DNA from: Cryptomeria japonica
Taxonomy: Eukaryota; Streptophyta; Pinopsida; Cupressales; Cupressaceae
Assembly (NCBI RefSeq): GCF_030272615.1
Contig: NC_081413.1
Coordinates: 144,186,476 to 144,250,475 of the forward strand
Direction: 5' to 3'
Length of the DNA stretch: 64,000 nt
Below the pieces are notes generated by a model. The model was not told where the DNA came from, searched no databases, and worked only from the letters and a program-made list of their open reading frames with translations. Within the stretch, counting starts at the first letter, position 1, and every line of letters starts with the position of its first letter. The translations under genes were made by a program, and so were the position numbers. Of the stretch, positions 53,886 through 64,000 are shown piece after piece.

Positions 53886-55910
53886 CCAAATCACCATCAA
53901 ATGCTCATCCAAAAATTACCACAGGTACTCAGAAGTCTGCTCCAGAAAACTGGGTGTAAGGAAAGCACGGGAGCAATTCACATGAATGATGAAAATCACT
54001 TCCCTTGACCATGAACCTGATACGACCTCCGCCAGATTGGTTTGGAAGGCTTAGACGCCTCAGTAAGAGATGATCATGCAGATCAAAAAGGCAGATTTGC
54101 CTCTTCTAACTCCTACATGCCAAAACCCCAAAATGGGCACTACCTTCCTAGGGGCAATTTCACTTGTACAATAAAATAAGCATCAAACAAAGCAAATGGC
54201 ATATTGAACTGTATCCCCCAGCTGCTAAGAGTCAAAGGAATCAATCCCCATAAGCAGAAAATGACTCTTTCTTGACATATGTGCCAAAAGGTGATTCTCT
54301 GTGTACCTGATATAGTATGGTCAGCACTGGGAAAGTCTCCAAAACCTTGCCAAAACTCGAACAGCACTCCAAAAAGAAACTAAAGACACCAAAAACTGAA
54401 AACCCACATCAGAAAACTTCATATATCTTCATATTCAACAAATCCTTATCACCAGACTTCGAGCAAACACTTAAAACTCTATCTTAAAATCAACAACCAG
54501 CTAGGGTGGCTCTTGCATCACCGAAACCAAATCAACTCTAGAGGGCTTTCATCCTCAACAATCTTTGAAAGAACTCTCCAGGTTCATTTCAACAGCATCT
54601 CATTATGTGTGCACAAGCAAAATGAAAGAATGAGAGCCCAAACTCCAATTTATAGAGTTTGGGAGGAAAATTAGGGTATTCAAATTTAAAATATTTTATT
54701 TCCCTCAAAAGACCCCCATAATATCTTTTGAAAACATCTTATGTCGCCCCAGATTTAATTGTGAGTTTTTTGGAAAAATCTTGTAATTTATTTGCAAAAA
54801 CCTGATGCTTTTTTCTCTCTTATTTTATACAGTTCTCAACAATTTTTAATTTCCTGATTTTTTTGCCAATTATTTGAAGAAGCACCTTATCTTTTCATTT
54901 GCCAAGTCAATCCCTGGAAAGGTTTTTGCTACATAGGAATGTAAATAGAAAATACCTCAGAGACATTTATAAATAAGCTTGAGCTTGTGCAGAGAGATCA
55001 TCATAAATATTGATGTATGTTGTTGTAAAATTCGCATGCATGAATACTTGGACCTTTTCTCAATTCAAATACCATGGTTTTCCTGAGACACGGCAAACCT
55101 TATGAGTTTTGCCACACATTTCACAATGTAGGCAATACTAAAAATGACATTCTGCAACATTTTATATTTACCATACAAGCAGACTTACGTGTATGTCATT
55201 TGAAGAATTTGATACAAAGGTTAGTGTTATGGGATAGCAGAAAACTGGTCAAGTCACAAATATCAAAGAGATAAAAGTTTCACTCAGGCTTGTCCATGGA
55301 GACACAGATCATGAAATGCCTGAACCAGGGCATAGTTTATAAGTTCTTTGATATGGAAGTATTGATAATAGAGTTTGATTAATGTTCAGTTGGATGTATA
55401 TTATTTTGATTCTATGGTAGGCCGTGGTTTCAGTGTGACTGAAACTCGGAGCATGTGGATTGAAGCCATCTTTAAATTAACTTGATCTTTTTGTAGATAA
55501 TCAACACAAATGCTTAGGATTTGATGGACTAACGCACAATGTCAAGCAAAAGATAGCGATTATATAGAATCTGTTAAGTATTCTGTCTTATAGATTAAAT
55601 GAGCCATTTGATTCAAAGATATTCATCAGTATTACTGTGCATAATGAACAAAAAAATTTAAATCAGATGTAACTTGAAAGAAGTTGAGATATTTTAGTCC
55701 CTCTGTAATTGCAAATCCTAGAGCATCTAATGATTTGCTGGATATCAAGTGCCACTGTTCTAACAGATTTTTAATTAAATCATAGAAATACCATTAAGCA
55801 AGAGAGATTCTAGGGGTTATACGGATTACTTTATATTTAATAAGGAAAGAAAGAGAGAATATTAATAATGACATAAATAACGCATTGCTAGCAGACTATT
55901 AGATCATGTA
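53886..55910. other. unassigned stretch; likely transposon-derived or intronic
   Basis: No convincing coding frame. A TATA-like CTATAAATTGGAG lies on the minus strand near 54650, next to LTR-like wording, so part of 53.9-54.9 kb may be another worn LTR. The phrase TACGACCTCCGCC occurs near 53483 and again near 54020. Confidence 0.3.
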
Positions 55911-55929
55911 AAAGGATATCAGTTGACAT

Positions 55930-55995
55930 GAGATTGCCTTCTTTCTCCCCTCGATTTCGACTGTTCCTCAATTCCCTCAGAATTTCAGGTGTCAC
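55930..55995 (-). CDS. exon-like segment of an unrecognised gene
   Basis: It begins after the acceptor CGTTTCTGTTCAG and reads VTPEILRELRNSRNRGEKE. The downstream donor is not clear: the frame continues to a stop near 55877, so the left end given is a guess. It follows the segment at 56095-56167 across a 99-bp intron and keeps the frame. Confidence 0.4.
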
Positions 55996-56094
55996 CTGAA
56001 CAGAAACGATTGTCAATATCAAAATTTATTTCATTCTCAGAGGCCATGTCATGCCTGAATCTGTTCAGCCATTCAAGAAAACCAGTGTACTTAC

Positions 56095-56167
56095 TAAATA
56101 ATGCTTCTGATGCCGAACCAAGCGCTCCAAGGAATCTTTTTGCTCCTTTGTCAACTCATTCTTATAT
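56095..56167 (-). CDS. exon-like segment of an unrecognised gene
   Basis: A 73-bp minus-strand segment bounded by the acceptor ACTCCAG and the strong donor GTAAGT. It encodes YKNELTKEQKDSLERLVRHQ KHYL, a charged helix. The 99-bp intron (55996-56094) has consensus ends and a pyrimidine stretch, and the frame continues into VTPEILREL. The undamaged frame and splice sites suggest a real gene or a recent pseudogene. The upstream exons were not found. Confidence 0.42.
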
Positions 56168-56795
56168 CTGGAGTATTTTAGCAAATTTAGATTCAATCAC
56201 CCAGAATTTAAGTTAATCTAGCTTTTGCATTTATGAAGCAAAATGATAAACAATAAACAAAGATGCCAAATTTAGTTTGATTTAATCAAGATAGCAATAT
56301 TCACTAGTCACCAAGAATGACCAATGGGATTGACGGAAGTGCAATACTCCAAGATTAAATAACAATGTGTGCCTATTGAATCTCTAGTAGAGAGATATAA
56401 AGTGACATTGAAAAAAACTTTAAAAAAGAGGTAACCAAAAATGTTAAGGAGACAAAAAATTAACACAACATACCTTAAAGATGCTACTGACATAAATGTT
56501 AACTAATCAATCTTCAAAATGTCTTTTGGTTGTATACCCGTTTATGGCTCAAGCTATCCACCATTTGGACTTAAGAGGCAAGAAGCCCCAGAATTGGCAG
56601 TATGGGATGAACTCGTCTGAACCTATTCCTTTTATGCTGCCACATGTCGGATAAACAAGGCACTCAAGACTGAAAATCCATAAATAGGCGGCAATATCTC
56701 CCATGAATTTCATAGTAGATGGGACAACTGCAAATGGATTGTCTTTTAATTTTCAAACTCAAGCTCTAGAAAACAAAGTAAAATGTGCTTTCATC

Positions 56796-57128
56796 TGTTA
56801 AAATAATATTAATATCTTCTATAATGGTCATCTTCTATTCTTAGTGGTCATCTTAGTTGTCGACTTATTTAGCTTTTTAGCTTTTTAGTCGACTTATTTG
56901 GCTTTTTTAGTGCATTAAGTGAAACTATTGCTTCTTTATTAAAGACGCATAGTTAGCTTTATATTATTTAGCTTTTTAAGCTTTATTTAATATTTTAAGC
57001 TTTTTTTAGCTTTTTAGTTTTCACTTAAACAACTTGCTCTTAATTTAGAACGTTGTCTTGTAATTTCTATATATACGGTTGTATATCGTTGAATAGATTA
57101 TCCGATTATTTTGAGCAATAGTTTTTCA
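56796..57128 (+). repeat. 5' LTR of J
   Basis: It starts TGTTAAAATAATATTAATATC and ends GTTTTTCA. It contains AGCTTTTTAGC-type short repeats (about 56870-57020) and a TATA stretch (CTATATATAC, 57068-57077). It is 30 bp longer than LTR2, mainly because of an extra repeat unit near 56880-56910. Confidence 0.88.
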
Positions 57129-58842
57129 TGGTATCAGAGCGGGATGGGCTTTTTCAAAGTTTGGTGAATTTTTTAATAAAAAATTCGTAGCCTCTACCTG
57201 GAATTTATTTCCAGAAATTGTTAAGAAGTTTTAGAGATTAATTTTCGGCAACATAGGGTTTCTGGAAAATTCGTAAAGATGTTACCCGAAATTTATGCTT
57301 TTGTGCATCCTTGTCTGTTGTTTTTGCTGGGTTGTCTTTTGAAAAATTGCAGGTTCATGGTTTCAGTTCGACACAACTAGGGCACACATTTTTTTGGGTC
57401 TGAAAAGTGATGAATTTTGTTCCTTCCAATCACGTCTTTGGCCTTTCACGTGATTTCTGCAATTTTCGCGGACTTGTGTTTTCGCGTCATGTTTTTCCCG
57501 TCTGTGTCGCGATTTTCGTTGGGGTTTTTCTGTCATTTTTCCACCTGTCGTGACTTTTTATTGGGTGCAGTGTTCATGCACAGCGCGATTTTTGCCGGTA
57601 TTTTCATTGGATTTCTGATGGAAGTTTTTCAGTGCCTTTTTCTCTGTATTTTGCGATTTTCGACACTGAGGAAGTTGTTTGCACGCGTGTTTTGGCAATT
57701 TTTGCGGTTTTCCTACGCTATTTGTGTCCACAATTTTTGGCAGTGAGGGTTTTCATGGGTTATGGCATGATTTTTGACCACGCATTTTTTCATGTTTTCC
57801 ATGGAGAGGCACATGAGAGGGTTTTTTGCAGGGCGCTGAAGGTTTTGTGCCAAATCACGAATTTTCCTGTCTTGGTTCCACCATTTATGTTGCCTCTTGA
57901 ATTTTTGCCGATTTGGATTATTATTTTCTGATTTTTTTTTCAGAATTTTTTTGGGGTTTTATTAATTTTTTCTAATTAATTTTTGGGTTTAAACCTTTAA
58001 ATTCGTGCATTGGGATTTGTGCCTCGAATTCCACTCCAGATTCTTTGTGCAGCTGCTTCTATTCTGATTTTTAATAAGATTCTTTTGTCTCGTGCCTTCA
58101 CTAGGTTGACCTCATTCAACCTCGGTTTCCGTGATGGCGTCTTTGACCAACATGATGTTGGAACACAGTCAAGTTGATTTAAGCCAGACCTCCTACAGGT
58201 CCCAAGGTTTTCATGATTTTTTCCTGAAAAATTGTTCGTTCTAGTTTTCTGATTTTTTTGGCCATAAAAATCATGGGAGGGTTTTAATAATTTTTCCTTA
58301 AAAATTATCTTTTGTAATCCGCAAAGCTTGTGTGGGATTTCTAGGATTTCACAATTTTTTCTTCAAAAATTGTTTGCTGGTTTTTACGATTTTTTCCTCG
58401 AAAATCATCTGTAATACGCGAAGTTCGTGTGGAATTTGTGATTCATGAAGTTCTCTGGTTTTGATCGATTTTTCTCCTAAGAAATTGTGCTTTGTTGCAG
58501 TCAATTTTGGGTCGCACTGTCAAGGCGAACATCTGCAACCATGGTATCTTGCAGTCTGTTTAGGAGTTGTTGGAGCAAACAGTGCTTGGTACTCTTCTGC
58601 AAAAGGGTTTGCTGATTTTTTCCTCAAAATCATGGCTTCAGGCTTCAGTAATTCGCGGGTGCCAGATCTCTAATTGACGTGTGAGGACTACATTAGCTTG
58701 GATGGCTTTTGGTACTCTTGGTCATTTGCATTCTACAAATCCTGGGAGGGTCTTCGTAGCAACAGAGTGTTTTTTGCATCTGTGATTATAACACCTGCAG
58801 TGTCTTCTATAGGGTATTGAGTACGATGACCATTAGGGAGGG
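57129..58842 (+). other. internal domain of J, mostly non-coding
   Basis: No gag or pol motifs. Two overlapping frames (57417-57746 and 57632-57931) are Phe-rich and hydrophobic, a by-product of T-rich sequence, and I do not consider them genes. Six imperfect inverted repeats of the type GATTTTTTCCTCGAAAATC lie at 58216-58630. Confidence 0.6.
58216..58630 (+). repeat. six-copy hairpin repeat array inside J
   Basis: Copies at 58216-58232, 58289-58306, 58352-58372, 58388-58406, 58467-58485 and 58613-58630 share ATTTTTTCCT.AAAAAT. Between them GTAATCCGCAAAGCTTGTG recurs as GTAATACGCGAAGTTCGTG, so the unit is about 65-100 bp. Confidence 0.8.
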
Positions 58843-59145
58843 TGATAAAATAATACTAATATCTTCTATAATGGTCATCTTCTATTCTTAGTGGTTATCT
58901 TAGTTGTCGACTTATTTAGCTTTGTTAGTGCGTTAAGTGAAACTATTGCTTCTTTATTAAAGACGAATAGTTAGCTTTATATTATTTAGCTTTTTAAGCT
59001 TTATTTAATATTTCAAGCTTTTTTTAGCTTTTTAGTTTCACTTAAACGACTTGTTCTAATTTTAGAACGTCGTCTTGTAATCTCTATATATACGGTTGTA
59101 TATCGTTCAATAGATTATCCGATTATTTTGAGCAATAATTTTTCA
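58843..59145 (+). repeat. 3' LTR of J
   Basis: It starts TGATAAAATAATACTAATATC after a purine-rich tract and ends AATTTTTCA. It is nearly identical to LTR1 apart from the length difference and scattered changes. Confidence 0.88.
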
Positions 59146-59726
59146 TCGTCATCATGTCATGAAATACGTTTCTGAAGAAGAATCCCAAAATTGTGCTAAA
59201 CAGACTCTTGGGTAGCCACATAGCATCTTGTGAGAGCACTATGAAACCCGGATTTGACCATCTTAAAAGCACATGTTAAATTGGAAGTAGAGGATAATGT
59301 GATGTCCCAGCCTAAATGTTGGGGTGGTGCGGATTCCCATTGGGCATGTACCCAGGGTTGGGACCCACCCACGATCGGGCAGCCATGTGTCCATGAGGGG
59401 GCTGGCCTGCGCTGGCACTTTGGTGGGATAGAAACCCCACTCTTAACGCCACTGGGCACCATTCACCACCAGTCCGGGCTTTTGGCATAGTGGTGGCCTT
59501 GCTTGACTGTGGTATCCCTTGACTAATTTGACCTCAAGTTGCTGATTAAAGGCTCAAGGAATATTGTCAAACACTTTGCCAACAATCTGGTCTTGATGTT
59601 GATTGTTTGTTTTTTGGTTTTGAATGTGATTTGATATGCTGATATAACTTGAAAATATATTTGAGATGACCGGAAATAGATTGCAGATACTAAATGAACT
59701 TGAAGTGCAAGCATATGATTGAGAAT
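59146..59726. other. unassigned stretch with a GC-rich island
   Basis: 59285-59515 is clearly more GC-rich than its neighbours and opens in frames on both strands (59196-59490), but no domain is recognisable. The rest is A/T-rich. Confidence 0.35.
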
Positions 59727-59731
59727 GATAA

Positions 59732-60993
59732 TGCATATGCAGCTACAGCACTAAGGCAATTCTACAAACATTTACCATGCATCCTAAGGACTACAATATT
59801 CATCTACAGCAAAGGGACATTATTACAAACACTTGGCATGCATATTCAAGACTGAAATCTTCGTCAACAGCAATGGGTAATTTGTCAAACAATTAAAATG
59901 CAACCTTTAATCTATTGATTATCTCTTTAAAGCCTTTACAATACCAAAGCATACCCAAAATTTAGAAGATAACAAGATTACCAAAATTCTGGAAATGAAA
60001 CAGCAGAGTTGATGACTGATAATCCATTTGATCTGCTATACTTATTAATGTCTCTACCTGAATAATATAGCACAAGAAGACTCCCACGTGCCAATGTTGA
60101 AGCAAGCACAAACTAGCATTAAATGTATTCAATAAATATTTATCTTCAAACTTCTGATCTGCCAAGAATAAACTTCAAAACCCCTTGTGAAACAATTGAT
60201 ATTTCCTCCAATAAAGCTCGAATGTGACCTCCCTGTGAAGCCACCAGCACAATCGAAGAGAGGCTACGTTCTCCAAGATTGAATTTACAGTGAAACCCTA
60301 GGTTTCTTCTTCAAAGCCAAAGCTTCTCCAAAAAAGACAAATGTTGAATGATTCAAGAATAATGAATAAAATGAAATCCAAATCCCCTTTTATAATGTTT
60401 AATTTGCATTTGTCTTCATCTCCTTTAATTTACTTTAATTTCATTTCTTTTTTCCCTCATTTTGGTGCACAACATTAAAATATAAAGTATATTTTATCAA
60501 ACACTTATATCTCCCCTTTAAATAACACTTTATCACTTATTATAAAGTATACTTTTAAAACATTTAAATCTCTCTTTTAAATTAAGTCCACTTAATTTAT
60601 CAATGATATGCACTTAATAATTAAAGTATAACTTTAATAATAATTATAACATTATAACTCCATTAATCATTATTTCTCAATTCCAACTGAACCTGGGACT
60701 TAACCATTGTATCCACTGTGCATCCAACTGCCTTACTAAAAATAGTAAGGGCCCCTCTCTAACATCCACTGACTTACTATAAATAGTAAGTCCCTCAAAA
60801 CGGAACCAGAAACCTCTGAATAGCCTAGCCTTAGACTATATCAACCATCTGGTGAGGAAAACACTGCCATCTATCACTTGAAAAGCTCCATAACACCCAA
60901 ACTAGACCCTCCAATCCACCATACTAGCCTGCGAGGGTCAAATGATAGGCTAATCCTTTGAACTCTGATGCTCATGACAATGGGGACATTACA
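59732..60993 (-). repeat. solo LTR O of the C family (1262 bp, minus strand)
   Basis: On the minus strand it starts TGTAATGTCCCC (60993) and ends CATATGCA (59732), with the perfect duplication GATAA on both sides (59727-59731 and 60994-60998). It has a TATA-like ATTATAAAAGGGG near 60385 and two ACTTACTA...TAGTAAGT inverted repeats (60731-60750 and 60771-60792), as in the LTRs of C. Confidence 0.82.
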
Positions 60994-60998
60994 GATAA

Positions 60999-63392
60999 GC
61001 TTTGGTGTTAACAGCTCTCTGAAATCTATTTACATTGCCTTCACATAAGCTGATCTTATTTCGATCTGAGATTGGAAAACAACCTTGCATGTAGCAAAAT
61101 GAAGATTGGCTTATTACCATTTGGTGCTTGTGGTACAGAAGCTTTATAGAAGAAGCATGCCATGAAAAGATAGAGCATGCAATTGGTGTGAAGAATATGT
61201 ACTTTGTTGATATTATGTGAATATACAACAGTTTATAGAAGTGTTGGCAGAAACGCATGTTCCAGTGATTAGGTAGTGAGTAATGTGAACACCTAATTTG
61301 CCTAAGCACTCTAGAGTACAGCAAAACTAGTCTAAAACATGTGATATAGGCTTGATAATTGACAAACTACTAGAATAATGCCAGAAGACTAGTTTATATA
61401 ATGTAGAATGATGTGTATTTAAATAATAAGTTGTCAACTAAGCTGTCTACAATTGTTGATGAGTTTCATGCATATATTATGTGATTCGCATTTTGCCAGA
61501 AGTTTACCATGTGTCAGATCCATATGGTGCTAGTTGGCTAACATGAACATGTGGAGGATATGTGGCTAGATGTCAGATGTGTATAAAGCCAAACATGTTT
61601 GTGCTACCCATGTGTAGATCTGCACAAGATGAAGATATCGCAAGAGTTGGCACTGTCAGCAAAGCTCAATTGCAGATACCTAATGCACTGAGTGACTAAG
61701 TATGCACACAACCATTTTTGCTCTGTCTTGCGCTATCTTGTGCAGAGCTGTTTTGAATCAATGCATGTGTAGATGTGTGTGGAGCCATTCAGATTGATGA
61801 ATGTGCAGATATGCACAAAGTAATTTGACCAAGAGAATCTCCATGTGCAATTAACCTTGGCATGAACATGTGTGGTTAACCTTGGCATGATGTGTGTGTG
61901 CAAAGGGCATATTGCAGCATGAGGTCATATGGCAGTCATAATGAACCATTACGTAGTTGTGTCTAGATCACTTTGCCCTTTTCTGCAGATCACCAATCTC
62001 CATAGCCTCTCTAGTGCAAATGAAGAACTTAGATGATTTAGATATAGAAAACTCTTTGTTATGTTGAGCCATTGTACAATGATCCTCAGACCCTTCACAC
62101 TTTCTTGCTGAACAGTTACAGCACAAGAAGTGAGAAAAACCCATGGATGCCAACACAAGAAGTGAATGTGTCGTGACCTTTCTTGGAGAGCTATGTCCTT
62201 GTTACACTGCAACGAATTGGGGGCCCAACACAGTCAAGTTTGGTGGTGCACATGCCTACTAATGCTTGCATGATATATAATTACCATTTGTAATCATATC
62301 TTCAAATTCCTCAGTTAGGTAAACAAACAAGTTTAAGCACTTGGCCAGGGATAGAACTACAAAAGTTGTGTGTGTTTCTGGAGTCAATCAAGACCATGAT
62401 TTATTAATCAATAATATACTGTTGAATTTCAAATTTTGAAGTCATTGAATATCTATTATTGCCACAACTAGGATACTAGGTTGATCATTATCACCACCTT
62501 TTGGCTTTCAGTTGCTTTCATTATCACAAACTGTATAATTTCTTTCAGGTTAAAGGATTTTAAAAGTCCTTTTCCTTTGTTACCTCCTATTTTACTTAAC
62601 TAATCTTACAGAAATGTGGGGGTTTATATCTGGTTCAATCCTGTTTAGGTTCTCTTTTCATAACATTTTATGGACAAAACCATAGAGCTTTATTTTGTTC
62701 ACATTTTTTATGTTCCAATCTTCATGCTGTTGTAATTGTCTATAGTTGAATTAAAGGGTTTCTTCTCAAATTTCTAGTTTTTTATCTCCCTATGTAGGAT
62801 TGAATTAAAAGTTCCAATAATATATCATACCACTAGCTGATAACACTTCCCATTTTGATGTATATTTATCTAAGTGACAAAATATTGGTCAGTTTACTAA
62901 AATAGTGAGTTTCAAGTGGCTAAAATATTTTAGAAATTCACTAAAATATCCATGCGAGTTTGTATAAATTCTCTTGTATTTTCACGCCACCATATAAACC
63001 ATTTGAATGTTGTTCCTTCCAAATATAGGGCAGATTTTTTTCTCTCTTCGTCAGTTTTAACAAGATTTCACATTAGAAGAGTACATTAATAATCGCTGCA
63101 CCAATCAACAGCTTCATCTAGGTTGGCACCACAGAAGCTTGTAAGGTCAATTTTGACATTCGTTTTACACATATATAACCATCAATGTTCATAATCAACT
63201 ATGAATTTTATCCATTTTATCATCAAAATTTAGTGGTTGGGCACAAACATGACTTTGTGAGGACTTCTTGATTGCTTTTGGTCAATATTATTTGTCTGCA
63301 CCAATTGTCTCCTCATCATTTGTACGTTATTTAGCAACTCCTCCATCCCTATGACTTTGATTTCTATACTAACCCCACACCCCATATTTGTG
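60999..63392. other. unassigned stretch without supported features
   Basis: Minus-strand frames at 60989-61324 and 61949-62212 show no domain, and I see no splice pattern that would join them. GTGTAGAT/ATGTGCAGAT-like words recur at 61550-61820. No LTR ends were found. Confidence 0.4.
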
Positions 63393-63849
63393 TTTATATT
63401 CTCAACATTGGTATTTGTTGTCCTTAACTCATTGGAAAAGATATGGCTATTACTTATTTTGATGTATTACACTAATATATATGGTCTGAATGTCCTTTTG
63501 CACCTGCCCAACTATGCTTTGAAGCCAAGTTACCACTGATGTGCATAAGGGGCTCGGATCAAGTTTCTTCCACATCCAGTCTGGGAACAATTAGACCAAC
63601 TTTTTCAAAGAAATTAGTTTATATTCTCAACATTGGTATTTATGTCATTAATTCTTTAGAGAAAGTATGATTATTACTTATTTTGATGTATTACACTAAT
63701 ATCTATCTCATATGTCTGAATGTCCTTTTACACCATCCCAACTATGTTTTGAAGCCAAGTTACCACTTATGCGCATAAGGGCCTTGGATCAGGTTCGTTC
63801 CACACCTAGTCTGGGAACAACTAGGCCAACTTTTTCAAAGAAATTAGTT
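63393..63849 (+). repeat. tandem duplication, 2 x about 225-232 bp
   Basis: Unit 1 (63393-63617) and unit 2 (63618-63849) both begin TTTATATTCTCAACATTGG and end CAAAGAAATTAGTT. They differ by scattered changes and small insertions. The nature of the unit is unknown, and it overlaps the meaningless frame at 63351-63539. Confidence 0.9.
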
Positions 63850-64000
63850 GAGCCATTAAAGGAAATGAAAGAATCGACCTTCTATTAACCCTGACAAAAC
63901 TCTCATATGCCAAAATTCTTGGCTCTACTTTATAACTTGTTTTATTTTAAATATATGGAAATCACATAACCCTCTTACGAATATTGTTGTTTCCTTCAAA

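Larger units (their letters stand above)
56796..59145 (+). mobile_element. small non-autonomous LTR retrotransposon J (2350 bp)
   Basis: LTRs 56796-57128 (333 bp) and 58843-59145 (303 bp), primer-binding site TGGTATCAGAGCG (57129-57141) touching LTR1, and a purine-rich tract (ATTAGGGAGGG) touching LTR2. Flanks TCATC (56791-56795) and TCGTC (59146-59150) are a duplication with one mismatch. The 1.7-kb internal domain has no retroviral motif, so it depends on another element for movement. Confidence 0.85.

Noticed and set aside
57417-57931. Hydrophobic frames in element J that could be taken for a membrane protein
   Set aside because: They are T-rich, overlap in two frames, and lack any conserved motif.
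1-64000. CRISPR arrays, operons, rRNA genes, bacterial or organellar inserts
   Set aside because: No regular direct repeats with unique spacers, no tightly packed gene series, and no rRNA or organelle-like sequence were seen.

Overview
This window looks like nuclear DNA of a large-genome seed plant. LTR retrotransposons (Ty1/copia and Ty3/gypsy) cover most of it, almost every reading frame is broken, and only a few exon-like stretches may belong to a host gene. The long LTRs (1-4.5 kb), deep nesting and advanced decay would suit a conifer or other gymnosperm. That is an inference; no diagnostic host gene is present. There is no sign of prokaryotic organisation (no operons, Shine-Dalgarno sites or CRISPR).

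Layout. 1-1158: end of a plus-strand copia LTR (K) inserted into a minus-strand copia (L, 1159-3848). L lies beside or inside the 3' end of a gypsy element (M, LTR from 5321). 6450-8584: 3' end of a second gypsy element (P, LTR from 7356). 8585-9772: solo LTR H. 9773-42346: a nested complex. A minus-strand copia (D) is split by a 7.9-kb chromovirus-type gypsy derivative (C, 11408-39590). C's 5' LTR is split by a minus-strand element A (12773-33038). A carries three further insertions: a 4.5-kb solo LTR (E) in its 3' LTR, a 322-bp TRIM in its second ORF, and a plus-strand sister element (B, 24667-32387) in its 5' LTR. Removing the insertions restores paired LTRs of nearly equal length (A 1120/1142, B 1155/1166, C 2055/2056 bp), and target-site duplications flank A, B, C, E and the TRIM. 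42347-46290: minus-strand copia F. 47222-48626: solo LTR G. 48670-49137 and about 49440-50425: non-LTR (LINE) remnants. 50441-51548: copia-type LTR R. 52567-56167: exon-like segments on the minus strand. 56796-59145: small non-autonomous LTR element J. 59732-60993: solo LTR O. The last 3 kb is unassigned apart from a tandem duplication (63393-63849).

Most interesting content. (1) A TRIM at 19035-19356 whose two 129-bp LTRs each hold a tRNA-like sequence with intact A and B boxes. It has a 64-bp internal domain (primer-binding site plus polypurine tract) and a perfect TATGG duplication. (2) A and B belong to one family with two conserved ORFs and no pol: ORF1 is a gag-like coiled-coil protein with four zinc knuckles, and ORF2 is an unrecognised protein of about 1,110 codons with a long Lys/Glu repeat. 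(3) C keeps gag and the integrase C-terminus plus chromodomain, but an unrecognised acidic ORF stands where protease, RT and RNase H should be. (4) Several LTR families carry conserved internal repeats and hairpins.

Boundaries were read by eye from terminal TG/CA, duplications, primer-binding sites and polypurine tracts. Family assignments rest on motifs, not on database searches.
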